From Chloroflexota bacterium (GTDB taxonomy: Bacteria; Chloroflexota; Dehalococcoidia; UBA2979): a stretch of DNA of 64,000 nucleotides. Every line of letters starts with the position of its first letter. The first letter of the stretch is position 1. The translations under genes were made by a program, and so were the position numbers. The stretch is taken from NCBI GenBank assembly GCA_016875635.1, contig VGPD01000003.1, forward strand, positions 1-64,000. Reading direction: 5' to 3'. Under the pieces are notes generated by a model. It was given only the letters and a program-made list of their open reading frames with translations. It did not search any database and was not told the DNA's origin. Of this stretch, positions 17,519 to 26,251 are shown in pieces.

Positions 17519-18282
17519 GCGCGCGTCGCCTCGCCGTCGTGCTGGCGGTCGTCGGGCTCGGACTCGTGCTCGTCAGCTGCCGGAGCGGGAATCCATCGCC
17601 CGCGGCCGTCCCCGACCTGAAAAGCATTCAGACGCTGCGGTCGTACCGCTGGACGACCGATCTCCGCGCGGACTCGTCGCTGTTCGACCAGAGTCAGGCG
17701 CCCGAGGCGCTCCGGTCAGCGCCGTTCGTGGTGCAGGCGCAGGTGAAGGGTGACCGGATCATCCCTGACCGCGAGCACTCACTGACCGTCGCCGAGCCAA
17801 TCACGCTCGGTACGCGCGAGAGCATCGTGATCGGTGACCGACACTGGAACCGGATCGGAGACGGCCCGTGGCGGTAGGGGGACGAGGCCTTCCCGGCGGC
17901 GCGTGCCTACTTCGGCGGCTCGGCAAGCCTCACCGCCCGCGCCATTCTCGAACCCGAGGAGACCTCCGTGGTCATCAACCTCCGGCAGGAGATGGCTTCG
18001 ATGCCTTACAGCGAGGAGGCCGTGGCGACCGGGGCCGCACGGCGATATGCGCTGCGTCCCGAGCAGGTTGCCGCGGTCCTGGCCGATCCCGCCGTCAATC
18101 CCTTCTCGGTGTTGAAGAACCTGTCGGCCGTCCGGATCAACGTGTGGGTCGATCAGCAACGCATGGTGCTGGTCGGCCTGCGTGTGGCCGGTGACACGAC
18201 GGCCCGGCCAGATGCGTTCCTGTTGGAGTTGCGGGTCACCGAAATCGAACCGGACGGGCTGCGGATCGACCCGCCGCGCTAG
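17515..18282 (+). pseudogene. Lipoprotein gene interrupted by an in-frame TAG
   Basis: The frame opens at ATG 17515 with a signal peptide and lipobox (VLVSC at residues 22-26). It is interrupted by TAG at 17875-17877 after DGPWR. The same frame then continues open for 134 codons (GDEAFPAARAYFGG...) to a normal TAG at 18280-18282. Both halves read as sensible protein and would join into one 255-residue lipoprotein. The family resembles LppX/LprG-like or other substrate-carrying lipoproteins only in outline. The cause could be a nonsense mutation, readthrough or a sequence error. The 3' end overlaps the convergent RDD gene by 4 bp. Confidence 0.75.
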
Positions 18283-18848
18283 CGGGGCGCCTCGATGACC
18301 ACCGTGCCCGCGAACTTGTCGTGCCACGTCTGACGGCGTGAGTCCCAGAATGCCCATAAGTAGCCGACCAGCACGGTTTCGCTGATCACCGCCCCTGCCG
18401 CTCGGACGAACCCCCATCGCGCACCCGGGACGCCACCGTCCACGAGGCGGATGATCCGCACACGCACCAGCCGGGAGCCAGGTGTCCACCCCTGCGAGAA
18501 GAAGATCATGTCCCAGCCCCGCGTGAGGATCTGTGCGGCCACGATCCCCTCGAACGAGATCGGGCCGGGCTCCGCACCGGACACCGCGAGCAGGACGGCC
18601 ATCAGCAGCGAACTGAGCGTCCGGTCGATGGCCATCCCGAGCAGCCGCCGGAACGGCGAGGCCAGCACCGCGGCGACGCCCCCGACCTCGACCGTCCGCG
18701 CGCGTGGCGGCTGCTCGGTGGGTGCCCCATCGCGGACGGAACGGTGCGCGGGGGCCGGGTCGTCCTCGGGCACGGGCACACGAGGTCGCAACGACCCGTC
18801 GCCTGTCCAGCGCGGGCCCGGGCCCGCGACGGGCGAATCAAATGACAT
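18279..18848 (-). CDS. RDD-family membrane protein
   Basis: 189 aa. A Pro/Arg-rich cytoplasmic N-terminus of about 60 residues is followed by an RDD domain with the family's start (RRLLGMAIDRTL, where R-x3-ID is the family's R..D signature), the SQGWTPGSRLVRVRII loop and a hydrophobic end. RDD proteins are small membrane proteins, some implicated in ion exchange; the role is otherwise unknown. ATG 18848 is used. The last four bases CTAG are shared with the convergent lipoprotein gene. Confidence 0.85.
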   Translation of the reverse strand: MSFDSPVAGPGPRWTGDGSLRPRVPVPEDDPAPAHRSVRDGAPTEQPPRARTVEVGGVAAVLASPFRRLLGMAIDRTLSSLLMAVLLAVSGAEPGPISFEGIVAAQILTRGWDMIFFSQGWTPGSRLVRVRIIRLVDGGVPGARWGFVRAAGAVISETVLVGYLWAFWDSRRQTWHDKFAGTVVIEAPR

Positions 18849-18868
18849 CTTGGCCCGTATCTCCCGTG

Positions 18869-19660
18869 CTATGCGTGCGTCGCGATGGCGCCGTCGATCA
18901 GGACAACCTCCGCGTTCACGTAGTTCGTGGTGGGCGCAGCGAGGAACACCACCGCACCCTGGACATCCTTCGGTGAGCCGAGACGGCGGAGCGGCAGGTA
19001 ACGCCCAAGCACCTCGGCGACCGCTGGGTCGGCCTGCGGGCCCGGGACACCCTCGATGAACCCGATGCCAATCGCGTTCACGGTCACGCGGTCCTCCACC
19101 AGCGGATCGCCGCCGCCCCATTCCAGGGCCAGCGACTTCGTGAAGCCAAGGATGGCACCCTGGGAGGCGCCGAAGATCGCGCAGTTCGGGATCCCGCGGT
19201 CATGCAGATCGGAAACGACGTTGATGATCCGCCCCTTGCCGCGCGGCACCATCCGCTTCCCCACAGCCTGGGAGGCGACGAATACCGTCGTGGCGTTCCG
19301 GTTCAGTTCCCGCATCCATTCCGCGACGGATGAGGCCAGCACCGGCTTGATGTTCGCCGCGTGCCCCGCGTTCACCAGGATGTCGATCGGCGCGACATCC
19401 TTCTCCAGCGCCGCCACGGCCGCTTCCACGGCGGCGGGGTCCGTCAGGTCCAGGGTCTTCTGTTGCCCGTTCTTGCCGCCGGCCGCCCAGCACTCGTTGA
19501 GAATCGAGTTCGCCTCGACCTCTTCGGCGCGGTCGGTGGAGACGGTGGTGACCGAGACGGTCGCGCCGGCCTCGGCCAGCGCGACGGCGAGGGCGCGGCC
19601 CAAGGCGCCGGTGGCGCCGGTGACGAGGGAGTGCGTGCCGGTGAGGTCGAAGAGTGTCAT
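18869..19660 (-). CDS. SDR-fold protein with a degenerate active site (F/Q for Y/K)
   Basis: 263 aa. The nucleotide motif TGATGALG is intact, but the YxxxK pair is replaced: where the family has Y-G-A-S-K this protein has F-G-A-S-Q (in CAIFGASQGAILGF), and the NNAG motif is reduced to VNAGHA. It is therefore unlikely to be a standard oxidoreductase by itself. It follows an intact SDR (19707-20507) on the same strand, 46 bp away, and is the fourth of four SDR genes in a row. A structural partner role, as for BbsC in the heteromeric BbsCD dehydrogenase of toluene degradation, is an attractive inference. Confidence 0.88.
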   Translation of the reverse strand: MTLFDLTGTHSLVTGATGALGRALAVALAEAGATVSVTTVSTDRAEEVEANSILNECWAAGGKNGQQKTLDLTDPAAVEAAVAALEKDVAPIDILVNAGHAANIKPVLASSVAEWMRELNRNATTVFVASQAVGKRMVPRGKGRIINVVSDLHDRGIPNCAIFGASQGAILGFTKSLALEWGGGDPLVEDRVTVNAIGIGFIEGVPGPQADPAVAEVLGRYLPLRRLGSPKDVQGAVVFLAAPTTNYVNAEVVLIDGAIATHA

Positions 19661-19706
19661 CTGTGACTCCTGAATTGTGATCCTGGGGAGAGCGCGAGCC
19701 CCCGCG

Positions 19707-20507
19707 CTAGCCCTCCGCGTGCGGGACGACGCCGGCGGGCAGCAGGCCCGCGGCGATCGCGCCGCCGTCCATCAACACGGTCGCGCCGCTGAGGTAGTCC
19801 GAGGCCGGGCTCGCAAGGAAGACCGCGAGCGGCCCCATCTCCCGCGGGAACCCGATGCGCCCCGCGACCTGCTTCGGCCCCATCTCCGTGAGCACCGCGG
19901 CGTCCTCCGTCTTGGGAAAGAGGCCGGGGGCGATGCAGGAGGCGCGGATGTTGTCGCGGGCATAGGTCATCGCGATCGCCTTGGTCAGCTGGATCACACC
20001 GCCCTTGGCGACCGGGTACATCCAGTTGTTCCGCCCCGCGCGGAATCCCCAGCCGGAGGTGACGCTGATGATCCGCCCACCACCCTGCTCCAGCATGTGC
20101 GGGACGATGGCCCGCGTGCAGTAGAACGCCGCGTTCAGGTTGGAATCGATGCCCGACAGCCAGTCCTCGTCCGTCAGCTCGGGCAGCGTCTTGCCGCGCC
20201 CCGAACCTCCGAGGCCGGCGTTATTAATCAGAACCGTGATGCGCCCCATCTTGGCGGCCGCCTGCGCCACCATGTCGTTCACGTTCGCGGAGACGGTCAC
20301 GTCGCACCCGGTCACGCCCAGGTAGCGACGGCCCTTCGCCTTGATGATCTCGCCGACCTCCTCGATCGGGCCCGAGCGCCGGCCGACGCCGACGATGTCG
20401 CAGCCTGAGTCCGCGAGCGACAGCGCCATCTCGCGGCCAAGGCCTGTCCCTGCGCCGGTGATGATGGCGCACTGCCCGGTGAGGTTGAACTGGTCAAGGA
20501 TGCCCAC
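19707..20507 (-). CDS. Short-chain dehydrogenase/reductase (canonical)
   Basis: 266-aa SDR with TGAGTGLG, INNAG, a Ser in SVTSGWG and YPVAK as YxxxK. GTG 20507 is the start, with AGGAGGGG 5 nt upstream. Resembles 21367-22182 in the segment around YxxxK (GRNNWMYPVAKGGVIQLTKA against GNRNFAYPTAKGGVISLTKS), so the two are close paralogues. Both have unusual C-terminal extensions after the DGG motif. Probably oxidises a hydroxyacyl-CoA or similar alcohol; the substrate is unknown. Confidence 0.92.
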   Translation of the reverse strand: MGILDQFNLTGQCAIITGAGTGLGREMALSLADSGCDIVGVGRRSGPIEEVGEIIKAKGRRYLGVTGCDVTVSANVNDMVAQAAAKMGRITVLINNAGLGGSGRGKTLPELTDEDWLSGIDSNLNAAFYCTRAIVPHMLEQGGGRIISVTSGWGFRAGRNNWMYPVAKGGVIQLTKAIAMTYARDNIRASCIAPGLFPKTEDAAVLTEMGPKQVAGRIGFPREMGPLAVFLASPASDYLSGATVLMDGGAIAAGLLPAGVVPHAEG

Positions 20508-20569
20508 GGCGTCCCCTCCTCCGCTGCGGCGCTCGCCTTCGGGCTCGCGCCGTTGAACTCGTGTGATCC

Positions 20570-21361
20570 CTACAGATGCTGGAGCAGTCCCCCGTCCACG
20601 GGGAATATCTGTCCCGTGATGTACCGCGTCGCGCGCTCGCTCGAGAGATAGACCGCCAGCGGCCCGACCTCGTCCGCGCGCCCCCGACGGCGCAGCGCGA
20701 TGAACCGCACGGCGCGCTGGGCTTCCTCGTCGTCCGGGCGGAGGCGGTCCTGCATCCAGTCCATCCAGCCAAGGGCGATGCCGTTCACCTGGATCCGGTC
20801 GGGCCCGACCTCGATCGCGGCCGCCCGGACCAGGTTCACCACCGCCCCGGCGGCCGCAGCATACGCCGTGGTGTTCGGCAGTCCGCGCTCGCCCAGCACA
20901 CTGGTGACGAGGACGATCCGGCCGGGCTGCTGCTGACGGCGGAATTCCTCCACGGCATGGCGGACGACGAAGTACTGCGAGTTGAAGTTGGCCTGCATGA
21001 CGCGCGCCAGTTCGGTGTCCGAGGTGCGCTCGATCGGCTTCGCGAGGAACAGGTCGGGGCACGACGCCACGATGTCCAGGCCACCCATCTCCTTCACGAT
21101 CTGACGCATCGTGACCTCGACGTTCTTGCCGAGCATCACGTCCATCACGTAGGTCGAGACCTTGCGGCCCATCGCCTCGACCTCGCGCTGCACGCCGCGT
21201 ATCCGCATCACGGCCTCGTCCGCCGTCAGGGCGGCGAGCGCGACATCCGCACCCGCCTCCGCATAGGCACGCGCGATTGCGGCACCGTGCGGGTGTTCCG
21301 CACCGATGACGAGGGCGCGCTTGCCCTCGAGGTCGAAGAAGGACGATTTCGCTTTGGGCAT
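20570..21361 (-). CDS. SDR-fold protein lacking the catalytic Lys
   Basis: 263 aa from ATG 21361. The glycine motif is altered (IGAEHPHG in place of TGxxxGxG), the NNAG position reads ASCPDL, and YxxxK becomes Y-A-A-A-A, so the catalytic Lys is gone although the Tyr and a Ser (VTSVLG) remain. It starts 5 bp after the stop of the intact SDR at 21367-22182, so the pair is almost surely co-translated. The most economical reading is a non-catalytic partner subunit. Confidence 0.88.
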   Translation of the reverse strand: MPKAKSSFFDLEGKRALVIGAEHPHGAAIARAYAEAGADVALAALTADEAVMRIRGVQREVEAMGRKVSTYVMDVMLGKNVEVTMRQIVKEMGGLDIVASCPDLFLAKPIERTSDTELARVMQANFNSQYFVVRHAVEEFRRQQQPGRIVLVTSVLGERGLPNTTAYAAAAGAVVNLVRAAAIEVGPDRIQVNGIALGWMDWMQDRLRPDDEEAQRAVRFIALRRRGRADEVGPLAVYLSSERATRYITGQIFPVDGGLLQHL

Positions 21362-21366
21362 GACCG

Positions 21367-22182
21367 CTACCACTCGTGCCGCGGGCGGAACTTAATCGGC
21401 CCCAGCCCGCCGGCGAGCCCGCCGCCGTCGATGATGTACGTCTCCCCCGTGATGTAGGAGGAGGCCTCGGAGGCCAGGAAGACCGCGAGCGGGCCGAGCT
21501 CCCACCACTCGCCCAGCCGCTGCGAAGGAATGAAGGCCCCGCGCTGCGCCCGCTGCTCGCGCTCCTGGTCATCCTTCGGGTCGGTCTGGGAGACGTAGCC
21601 GGGGACGATGCAATTTGCGCGGATCCCGTGGCCCGCCAGCATCGTCGCCATCGATTTCGTCAGGGAGATCACGCCACCCTTCGCCGTCGGGTAGGCGAAG
21701 TTCCGGTTCCCGCGCAGCGCGGTGCCGGAGGCGGTGGCGACCAGGACGCCCCCGCCGCCCTGCTCCACCATCGCCTTCGCGGCGGCGCGGCAGGAATAGA
21801 ACGTCGACTTCAGATTCGTCGCTAGCAGATGGTCGAACGCGTCGTCGGGGTACTCCCAGAAGTCGACGTCCGGACCGCCGCCGCCGCCCGCGTTCGCGAA
21901 CATGACGTCGATGCGTCCGTACTCGCGCACACACGCAGCGACGAGCGCGTCGACCTGCTTCGAGTCGGTGACATCCGCCCGGAATGTCGCGACCGTGCCG
22001 CCCCGTGCGCGGATCTCCTCGGCGGTGCTGTCGAGCTGGGACTGCGTGCGTGCGGCGATCATCAGGCGCGCTCCGGCCTCGGCGAGCGCGTGCGCCATGC
22101 CGCGGCCGAGGCCCCGGCCGCCGCCGGTCACCACGATGGCCCTGCCATCAAGATCGAACCGTTCGAGCACGCTCCCGCCCAT
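21367..22182 (-). CDS. Short-chain dehydrogenase/reductase (canonical)
   Basis: 271-aa SDR with TGGGRGLG, ANAGGGGG, a Ser in ATASGTA and YPTAK as YxxxK. It is first of the four-gene SDR run and lies 25 bp downstream of uppP, on the same strand. A long C-terminal extension (GGLAGGLGPIKFRPRHEW) follows the DGG motif. Confidence 0.92.
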   Translation of the reverse strand: MGGSVLERFDLDGRAIVVTGGGRGLGRGMAHALAEAGARLMIAARTQSQLDSTAEEIRARGGTVATFRADVTDSKQVDALVAACVREYGRIDVMFANAGGGGGPDVDFWEYPDDAFDHLLATNLKSTFYSCRAAAKAMVEQGGGGVLVATASGTALRGNRNFAYPTAKGGVISLTKSMATMLAGHGIRANCIVPGYVSQTDPKDDQEREQRAQRGAFIPSQRLGEWWELGPLAVFLASEASSYITGETYIIDGGGLAGGLGPIKFRPRHEW

Positions 22183-22206
22183 CCGTGCGCCCGCCTGGGC
22201 CTGGCG

Positions 22207-23046
22207 CTAGAGCAGGCCACCCGCAACCGCTGCGAGGACCGTCAGGCCGAGCGCGATTCTATACCAGACGAACACGGCCAGCGTGCGCCGTTGCATATAC
22301 CCCAGCAGCGCCCGGATGACGAGGACGCCGCAGACGCCCGAGGTCAGCGCACCCACCATCAGCGGGCCCCACGCCACGACCTCATCTCCGGCAACCGCCT
22401 GGCCGATCTTGAGCAGCGCGGCGCCCGCGACCACGGGCGCGGAGAGCAGAAAGGAGAACCGGGCGGCGGAGATACGGTCGAATCCCAGGAAGCGCGCCGC
22501 CGCGATCGTCATCCCGCTGCGGGAGACACCGGGGATCAGCGCGACCGCCTGCGCGATCCCGATCGCCGTTGAGCGTCCGGCGTCCATCTCCCCGAGGCCG
22601 TCCCGGGCCGAGTCGGTGCGGTCCGCCAGCCAGAGCAGCCCCGCGCCCAGCAAGAGCATGACACCGACGACGGTCGCCCCTCGCACCTGCGCCTCGATGA
22701 CGTTGTCGAGCGTCGCGCCGGCCAGCACGGCTGGGAGCGTCCCCAGCACCACCAGGCTGGCGAGACGTCCCTGCACGCTCCAGCGTGCGAGGTGCCAGCG
22801 ATGACGCATGAGGTCGACGGTCGAGGATCTGGCCATGCCGGTCCAGTCGCGCCAGAAGTAGATCAACACCGCCGCGAGCGTCCCCACATGCAGACCCACG
22901 TCGAACGTCAGCGAGGAGATCTCCTCGCCCATGACCTCCCCGGCCAGGAGCAGGTGGCCGGACGACGAGATCGGGAGGAACTCCGTCAGCGCCTGGATGA
23001 CGCCGAGGATGACGGCGCGCAGGTAATCGGCGGCACTCGCGTCCAT
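22207..23046 (-). CDS. uppP: Undecaprenyl-diphosphatase
   Basis: 279-aa integral membrane phosphatase (BacA family) that recycles the lipid carrier for cell-wall synthesis. Signature 1 is ALTEFLPISSSGHLLLAGEV near residues 19-38, and signature 2 is PGVSRSGMTIAAARFLGFDR; about eight hydrophobic helices are present. ATG 23046 is chosen as the family start, 16 codons inside the longest frame. It is divergent from hicA. Confidence 0.95.
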   Translation of the reverse strand: MDASAADYLRAVILGVIQALTEFLPISSSGHLLLAGEVMGEEISSLTFDVGLHVGTLAAVLIYFWRDWTGMARSSTVDLMRHRWHLARWSVQGRLASLVVLGTLPAVLAGATLDNVIEAQVRGATVVGVMLLLGAGLLWLADRTDSARDGLGEMDAGRSTAIGIAQAVALIPGVSRSGMTIAAARFLGFDRISAARFSFLLSAPVVAGAALLKIGQAVAGDEVVAWGPLMVGALTSGVCGVLVIRALLGYMQRRTLAVFVWYRIALGLTVLAAVAGGLL

Positions 23047-23188
23047 CCGTTGAAGGTACGCCGGGGTCCGCTCGCGGGCGATCCACGGTGACAAAGAGAG
23101 TCTCTGGATCGCTCCGACTCACCTAGGATGATTTGACGGATGCGCGGATCACACGGCAGGTTCGACACTGCGACAAGGTTCGACAGGG

Positions 23189-23419
23189 ATGGCCGAACGA
23201 CTCCCCAGGATCACCGCCGCAGACCTGATCTCAGCCCTGGAGCGAGGCGGTTGGGCACGGATTCGCCAGCGAGGGAGCCACGTCCGGCTGGCGCATGCCA
23301 ATCGTCCCATGCGCGTGACGGTTTCAATTCATGCGGGCCAGGTCGTCAGGCCGGGCACCCTACGGTCAGTCCTGGATCAAGCCGGACTCACAGTGGACGA
23401 GTTGATTGAGTTACTCTGA
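23189..23419 (+). CDS. hicA: HicA-type mRNA interferase toxin
   Basis: 76 aa with the double-stranded-RNA-binding-like HicA fold. It shows G-S-H (RQRGSHVRLAH) carrying the catalytic His, then VTVSIHAGQVVRPGTLRSVL and a helical end DELIELL. It cleaves mRNA when free of antitoxin. The hicB gene follows after 23 bp, the usual toxin-first order. A TAGGAT box at 23124-23129 may be its -10. Confidence 0.9.
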   Translation: MAERLPRITAADLISALERGGWARIRQRGSHVRLAHANRPMRVTVSIHAGQVVRPGTLRSVLDQAGLTVDELIELL

Positions 23420-23442
23420 ATTTCTGCCCACGGAGGCGAACG

Positions 23443-23670
23443 ATGCGCCGGTATACGGTTGTCCTGGTTCCTGACCCCGATGACGGCGGGTACACCCTGA
23501 CCGTCCCGGCATTGCCAGGTCTCATCACCCAGGGTGACTCGCTCGAAGAGGCGCTGACGATGGCGCGCGAAGCGATTGCCTTCCACCTTGAGTGCCTGGT
23601 GGAGGAGGGCGAAACGATCCCTGACGAAGGGGAGATCGTTGTCGAGCATGTGGAAGTCGCCGTAGCGTAA
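23443..23670 (+). CDS. hicB: HicB-type antitoxin
   Basis: 75 aa with the partial RNase H-like HicB fold: YTVVLVPDPDDGGYTLTVPALPG, then GDSLEEALTMAREAI. It neutralises HicA. There is no C-terminal DNA-binding domain (HTH or ribbon-helix-helix), so autoregulation, if any, would need another mechanism. ATG 23443 follows GGAGG at a good distance. Confidence 0.88.
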   Translation: MRRYTVVLVPDPDDGGYTLTVPALPGLITQGDSLEEALTMAREAIAFHLECLVEEGETIPDEGEIVVEHVEVAVA

Positions 23671-23735
23671 CGGACGGCATCAACAGTCCCGCCCGGATCG
23701 ACGTTCTTCGGCGCGATTGCCCTTATCGTCCGCGC

Positions 23736-24362
23736 ATGGACGCAGCCACCCTCGTCGCCATCGCTGACCGTGTCGGCATCGTCGCGTTCGCGATCAGCGG
23801 CGTCGCCGTCGGACGGCGTGCCGGGATGGACCTCTTCGGCCTCGCCACCCTCGGCCTCGTCGCCGCGATCGGCGGCGGCATCCTCCGCGACGTGCTGATC
23901 GGCGACGTGCCGAGGGCGATCGCGAACACCGACTACCTGCTGTACGCCGCCGGTTCCTCCGCCGCCGCGATCGCGTTCGGCGCGGCCGGAGGACGGCTGC
24001 CGCTCGCGGTCCTCGATGCGGCGGACGCCATCGGCACCGGCGCGTTCGCCGCGACCGGCGCGCTGCTGGCGACACAGGCCGGCCTCGACTGGCCCGCAGC
24101 CATCCTGCTCGCCATCCTCACCGCCACCGGCGGCGGCGTGCTCCGCGACATGCTCGCGACCCGCCTGCCTCACGTCCTGCAGGCGGAATTGAACGCCACC
24201 GGCTCCGCCCTCGGAGGCGGGCTCGCCTTCCTGCTCCGCGCCGATCCCACCGCCGCCGCCGTCGCCGGATCGCTCGTCGCCGCCACCATCAGCATGGTGG
24301 GACACCGTGGGTGGATGCACCTGCCTCGGCTGGCGGGGGAGCCTGACGGCCACCACCGCTAG
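23736..24362 (+). CDS. TRIC-like cation channel family membrane protein (UPF0126)
   Basis: 208-aa protein with two repeated domains of about three helices each. Each carries the diagnostic GGGxxRD motif (GGGILRDVLIGDVP and GGGVLRDMLATRLP) and a helix with an A-I-S-G/A-D-A pattern. Prokaryotic TRIC homologues are small K+-conducting channels. It follows hicAB with a short gap. Confidence 0.9.
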   Translation: MDAATLVAIADRVGIVAFAISGVAVGRRAGMDLFGLATLGLVAAIGGGILRDVLIGDVPRAIANTDYLLYAAGSSAAAIAFGAAGGRLPLAVLDAADAIGTGAFAATGALLATQAGLDWPAAILLAILTATGGGVLRDMLATRLPHVLQAELNATGSALGGGLAFLLRADPTAAAVAGSLVAATISMVGHRGWMHLPRLAGEPDGHHR

Positions 24363-24365
24363 GAT
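24360..24365 (+). promoter_or_regulatory. Putative -10 element, leaderless start of the next gene
   Basis: TAGGAT ends 6 nt before ATG 24372, the spacing expected for a transcript starting at or next to the A of ATG. No convincing -35 was found at 17-18 nt. Confidence 0.4.
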
Positions 24366-24371
24366 CGCCCG

Positions 24372-25037
24372 ATGGCCCGAGAGATGGCGACCTGGCTGCG
24401 GATGCTGCTCCCGGGGATCGAACCCGCGGAATGGGGCGGCGACGCCTGCTGGGTCGCTTTCATGATGACCCGCGAGTCCGAGCACAACCCGCCGTTCTAC
24501 TGGCTCGGCCGCGCCCTCGACGAGGTCGACGCGTGCGATGCGCTCGAGGTCGTGCGGGCGCGCCTCCTCGCCGCGCACGGAGCGCACAGCTGCCGCGGCC
24601 GGGGCGAACCCGACGAGCGCGCACAGGACGTCCTCTCCGAGGCCTGCGGCTACGCGTGGGCCGTCACCCGGCTCGGCGCGGCGGCGTTCGAGGCGACCGA
24701 GGGCGACCTCGACACCGGCCCGGTGCGGATCGCGGTGGCGGAACACGGGGCATATGTCATCCCCCGGCGGCTGCGCCCGGTGAACTCGCTCCAGCGCGTC
24801 ATGCAGGCGATCGGCGACCAGACGGCGACCGCCGCCCGGCTCGTCCCATCGGGCGCGCACGGCATCGTCTACCTCGATGTCTGGCACCAGCAGCAGTACG
24901 CGCAGAACCTTGGCTACCGCCTGGAACTCACCGAACCACTCGAACACGGCCTGCGTCATTTCGCCGCCGAGTTCGGACTGGGCCACGTCCTCACACGCCC
25001 GTTCCAGTGGGGCAACCCCGTGGAGGCGACGTACTGA
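24372..25037 (+). CDS. Hypothetical protein, 221 aa
   Basis: Unknown family. It is soluble, with short conserved-looking segments such as ESEHNPPFYWLGRALDE and DVWHQQQYAQNLGYRLE. The stop TGA overlaps the ATG of the 2-hydroxy-acid oxidase (TGATG), so the two are coupled. The TAGGAT box 6 nt before the ATG suggests a leaderless transcript. Confidence 0.75.
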   Translation: MAREMATWLRMLLPGIEPAEWGGDACWVAFMMTRESEHNPPFYWLGRALDEVDACDALEVVRARLLAAHGAHSCRGRGEPDERAQDVLSEACGYAWAVTRLGAAAFEATEGDLDTGPVRIAVAEHGAYVIPRRLRPVNSLQRVMQAIGDQTATAARLVPSGAHGIVYLDVWHQQQYAQNLGYRLELTEPLEHGLRHFAAEFGLGHVLTRPFQWGNPVEATY

Positions 25038-26146
25038 TGGCAGAAGCCAACGACACGCCGACCACCCTCTCCTCGATCAACCTCGCCGAGGTCGAGTTGC
25101 GCGCCCTCGACCGCCTGTCGCCGATGGCGCGCGACTACTACGCGAGCGGCGCGACCGACGAGGTCACGCTCCGCTGGAACCGCGAGGCCTACGAGCGGAT
25201 CGCGCTGCGCCCGCGCACCCTCGTCGACGTCAGCGCACGCGACCTCTCCACGACCATCCTCGGCCGGCGACACGCCTGGCCCGTCCTGATCGCGCCCGCG
25301 GCGTTCCAGCGGCTCGCCCACCCGGACGGCGAGGCCGCCCTCGCGCGCGCCGCCGCAGCCGAGGGCGTCACGGTGACGCTCTCCACCCTCTCCTCCACGA
25401 GCATCGAGGAGGTCGCCGCGGCGGCGCCCGGGTCGCCTCGCTGGTTCCAGCTGTACGTCTTCCGCGACCGTGTCCTGACCCGCGGGCTCGTCGAGCGCGC
25501 GGAGACGGCGGGCTACGAGGCGCTCGTCCTCACGGTGGACGCGCCGCTCCTCGGCCGCCGCGAACGCGACGCCCGCAACCGTTTCGCGCTGCCGGACGGC
25601 ATCACCGCCGCCAACCTCGCCGGCGCGCTGGCCGCCGTGTCGAGCGATGGGAGCGACTCCGGACTGTTCCAGTTCTTCGCCTCGCAGATCGACCCTGCGT
25701 TGACCTGGACTGACCTCGAGTGGCTCTGCTCGACCACGCGTCTGCCGGTCATCGTGAAGGGCGTGCTGCGCGCCGACGACGCCGCACGCGCCATCGAGGC
25801 GGGGGCGCGCGGCGTCATCGTCTCCAACCACGGCGGCCGCCAGCTCGACGGCGCCGTCGCGAGCATCGATGCGCTCCCGGAGGTCGTCGAGGCGGTCGGA
25901 GGCCGCGCGAGCGTGCTGGTGGACGGCGGGGTGCGACGCGGAACGGACATCCTGAAGGCGCTCGCCCTCGGTGCCGACGCCGTGCTGATCGGCCGCCCCA
26001 TCCTCTGGGGCCTCGTCGACGGCGAGCCCGGCGTCCGCCACGTCCTGCAACTGCTCCGCGCCGAGTTCGATCTGGCGATGGCCCTCGCCGGCTCCCCCTC
26101 CCGCGCCACCGTCACCCGCGATCTGGTGGTCCGGCCGGGGCAGTAA
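25037..26146 (+). CDS. FMN-dependent alpha-hydroxy-acid oxidase/dehydrogenase
   Basis: 369-aa (beta/alpha)8 FMN enzyme of the glycolate oxidase/L-lactate dehydrogenase/lactate 2-monooxygenase family. It has an N-terminal D-Y-Y-A-S-G-A-T-D-E segment, the central VKGVLRADDAARA segment with the phosphate/active-site Lys, and the catalytic His in SNHGGRQLDG. It ends with LVDGGVRRGTDILKALALGADAV. It oxidises a short L-2-hydroxy acid to the 2-oxo acid; oxidase and dehydrogenase cannot be separated from the sequence. Confidence 0.93.
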   Translation: MAEANDTPTTLSSINLAEVELRALDRLSPMARDYYASGATDEVTLRWNREAYERIALRPRTLVDVSARDLSTTILGRRHAWPVLIAPAAFQRLAHPDGEAALARAAAAEGVTVTLSTLSSTSIEEVAAAAPGSPRWFQLYVFRDRVLTRGLVERAETAGYEALVLTVDAPLLGRRERDARNRFALPDGITAANLAGALAAVSSDGSDSGLFQFFASQIDPALTWTDLEWLCSTTRLPVIVKGVLRADDAARAIEAGARGVIVSNHGGRQLDGAVASIDALPEVVEAVGGRASVLVDGGVRRGTDILKALALGADAVLIGRPILWGLVDGEPGVRHVLQLLRAEFDLAMALAGSPSRATVTRDLVVRPGQ

Positions 26147-26251
26147 CTCTCGTCCAAGATTCGACGGCGTCACCGTCGTCGAGCACCAAGGTCAGCCCCG
26201 TTTTGGCACACTGCGCGGGCCCTCGGCGGGGGCGGGGAGACGAGGACTGCG

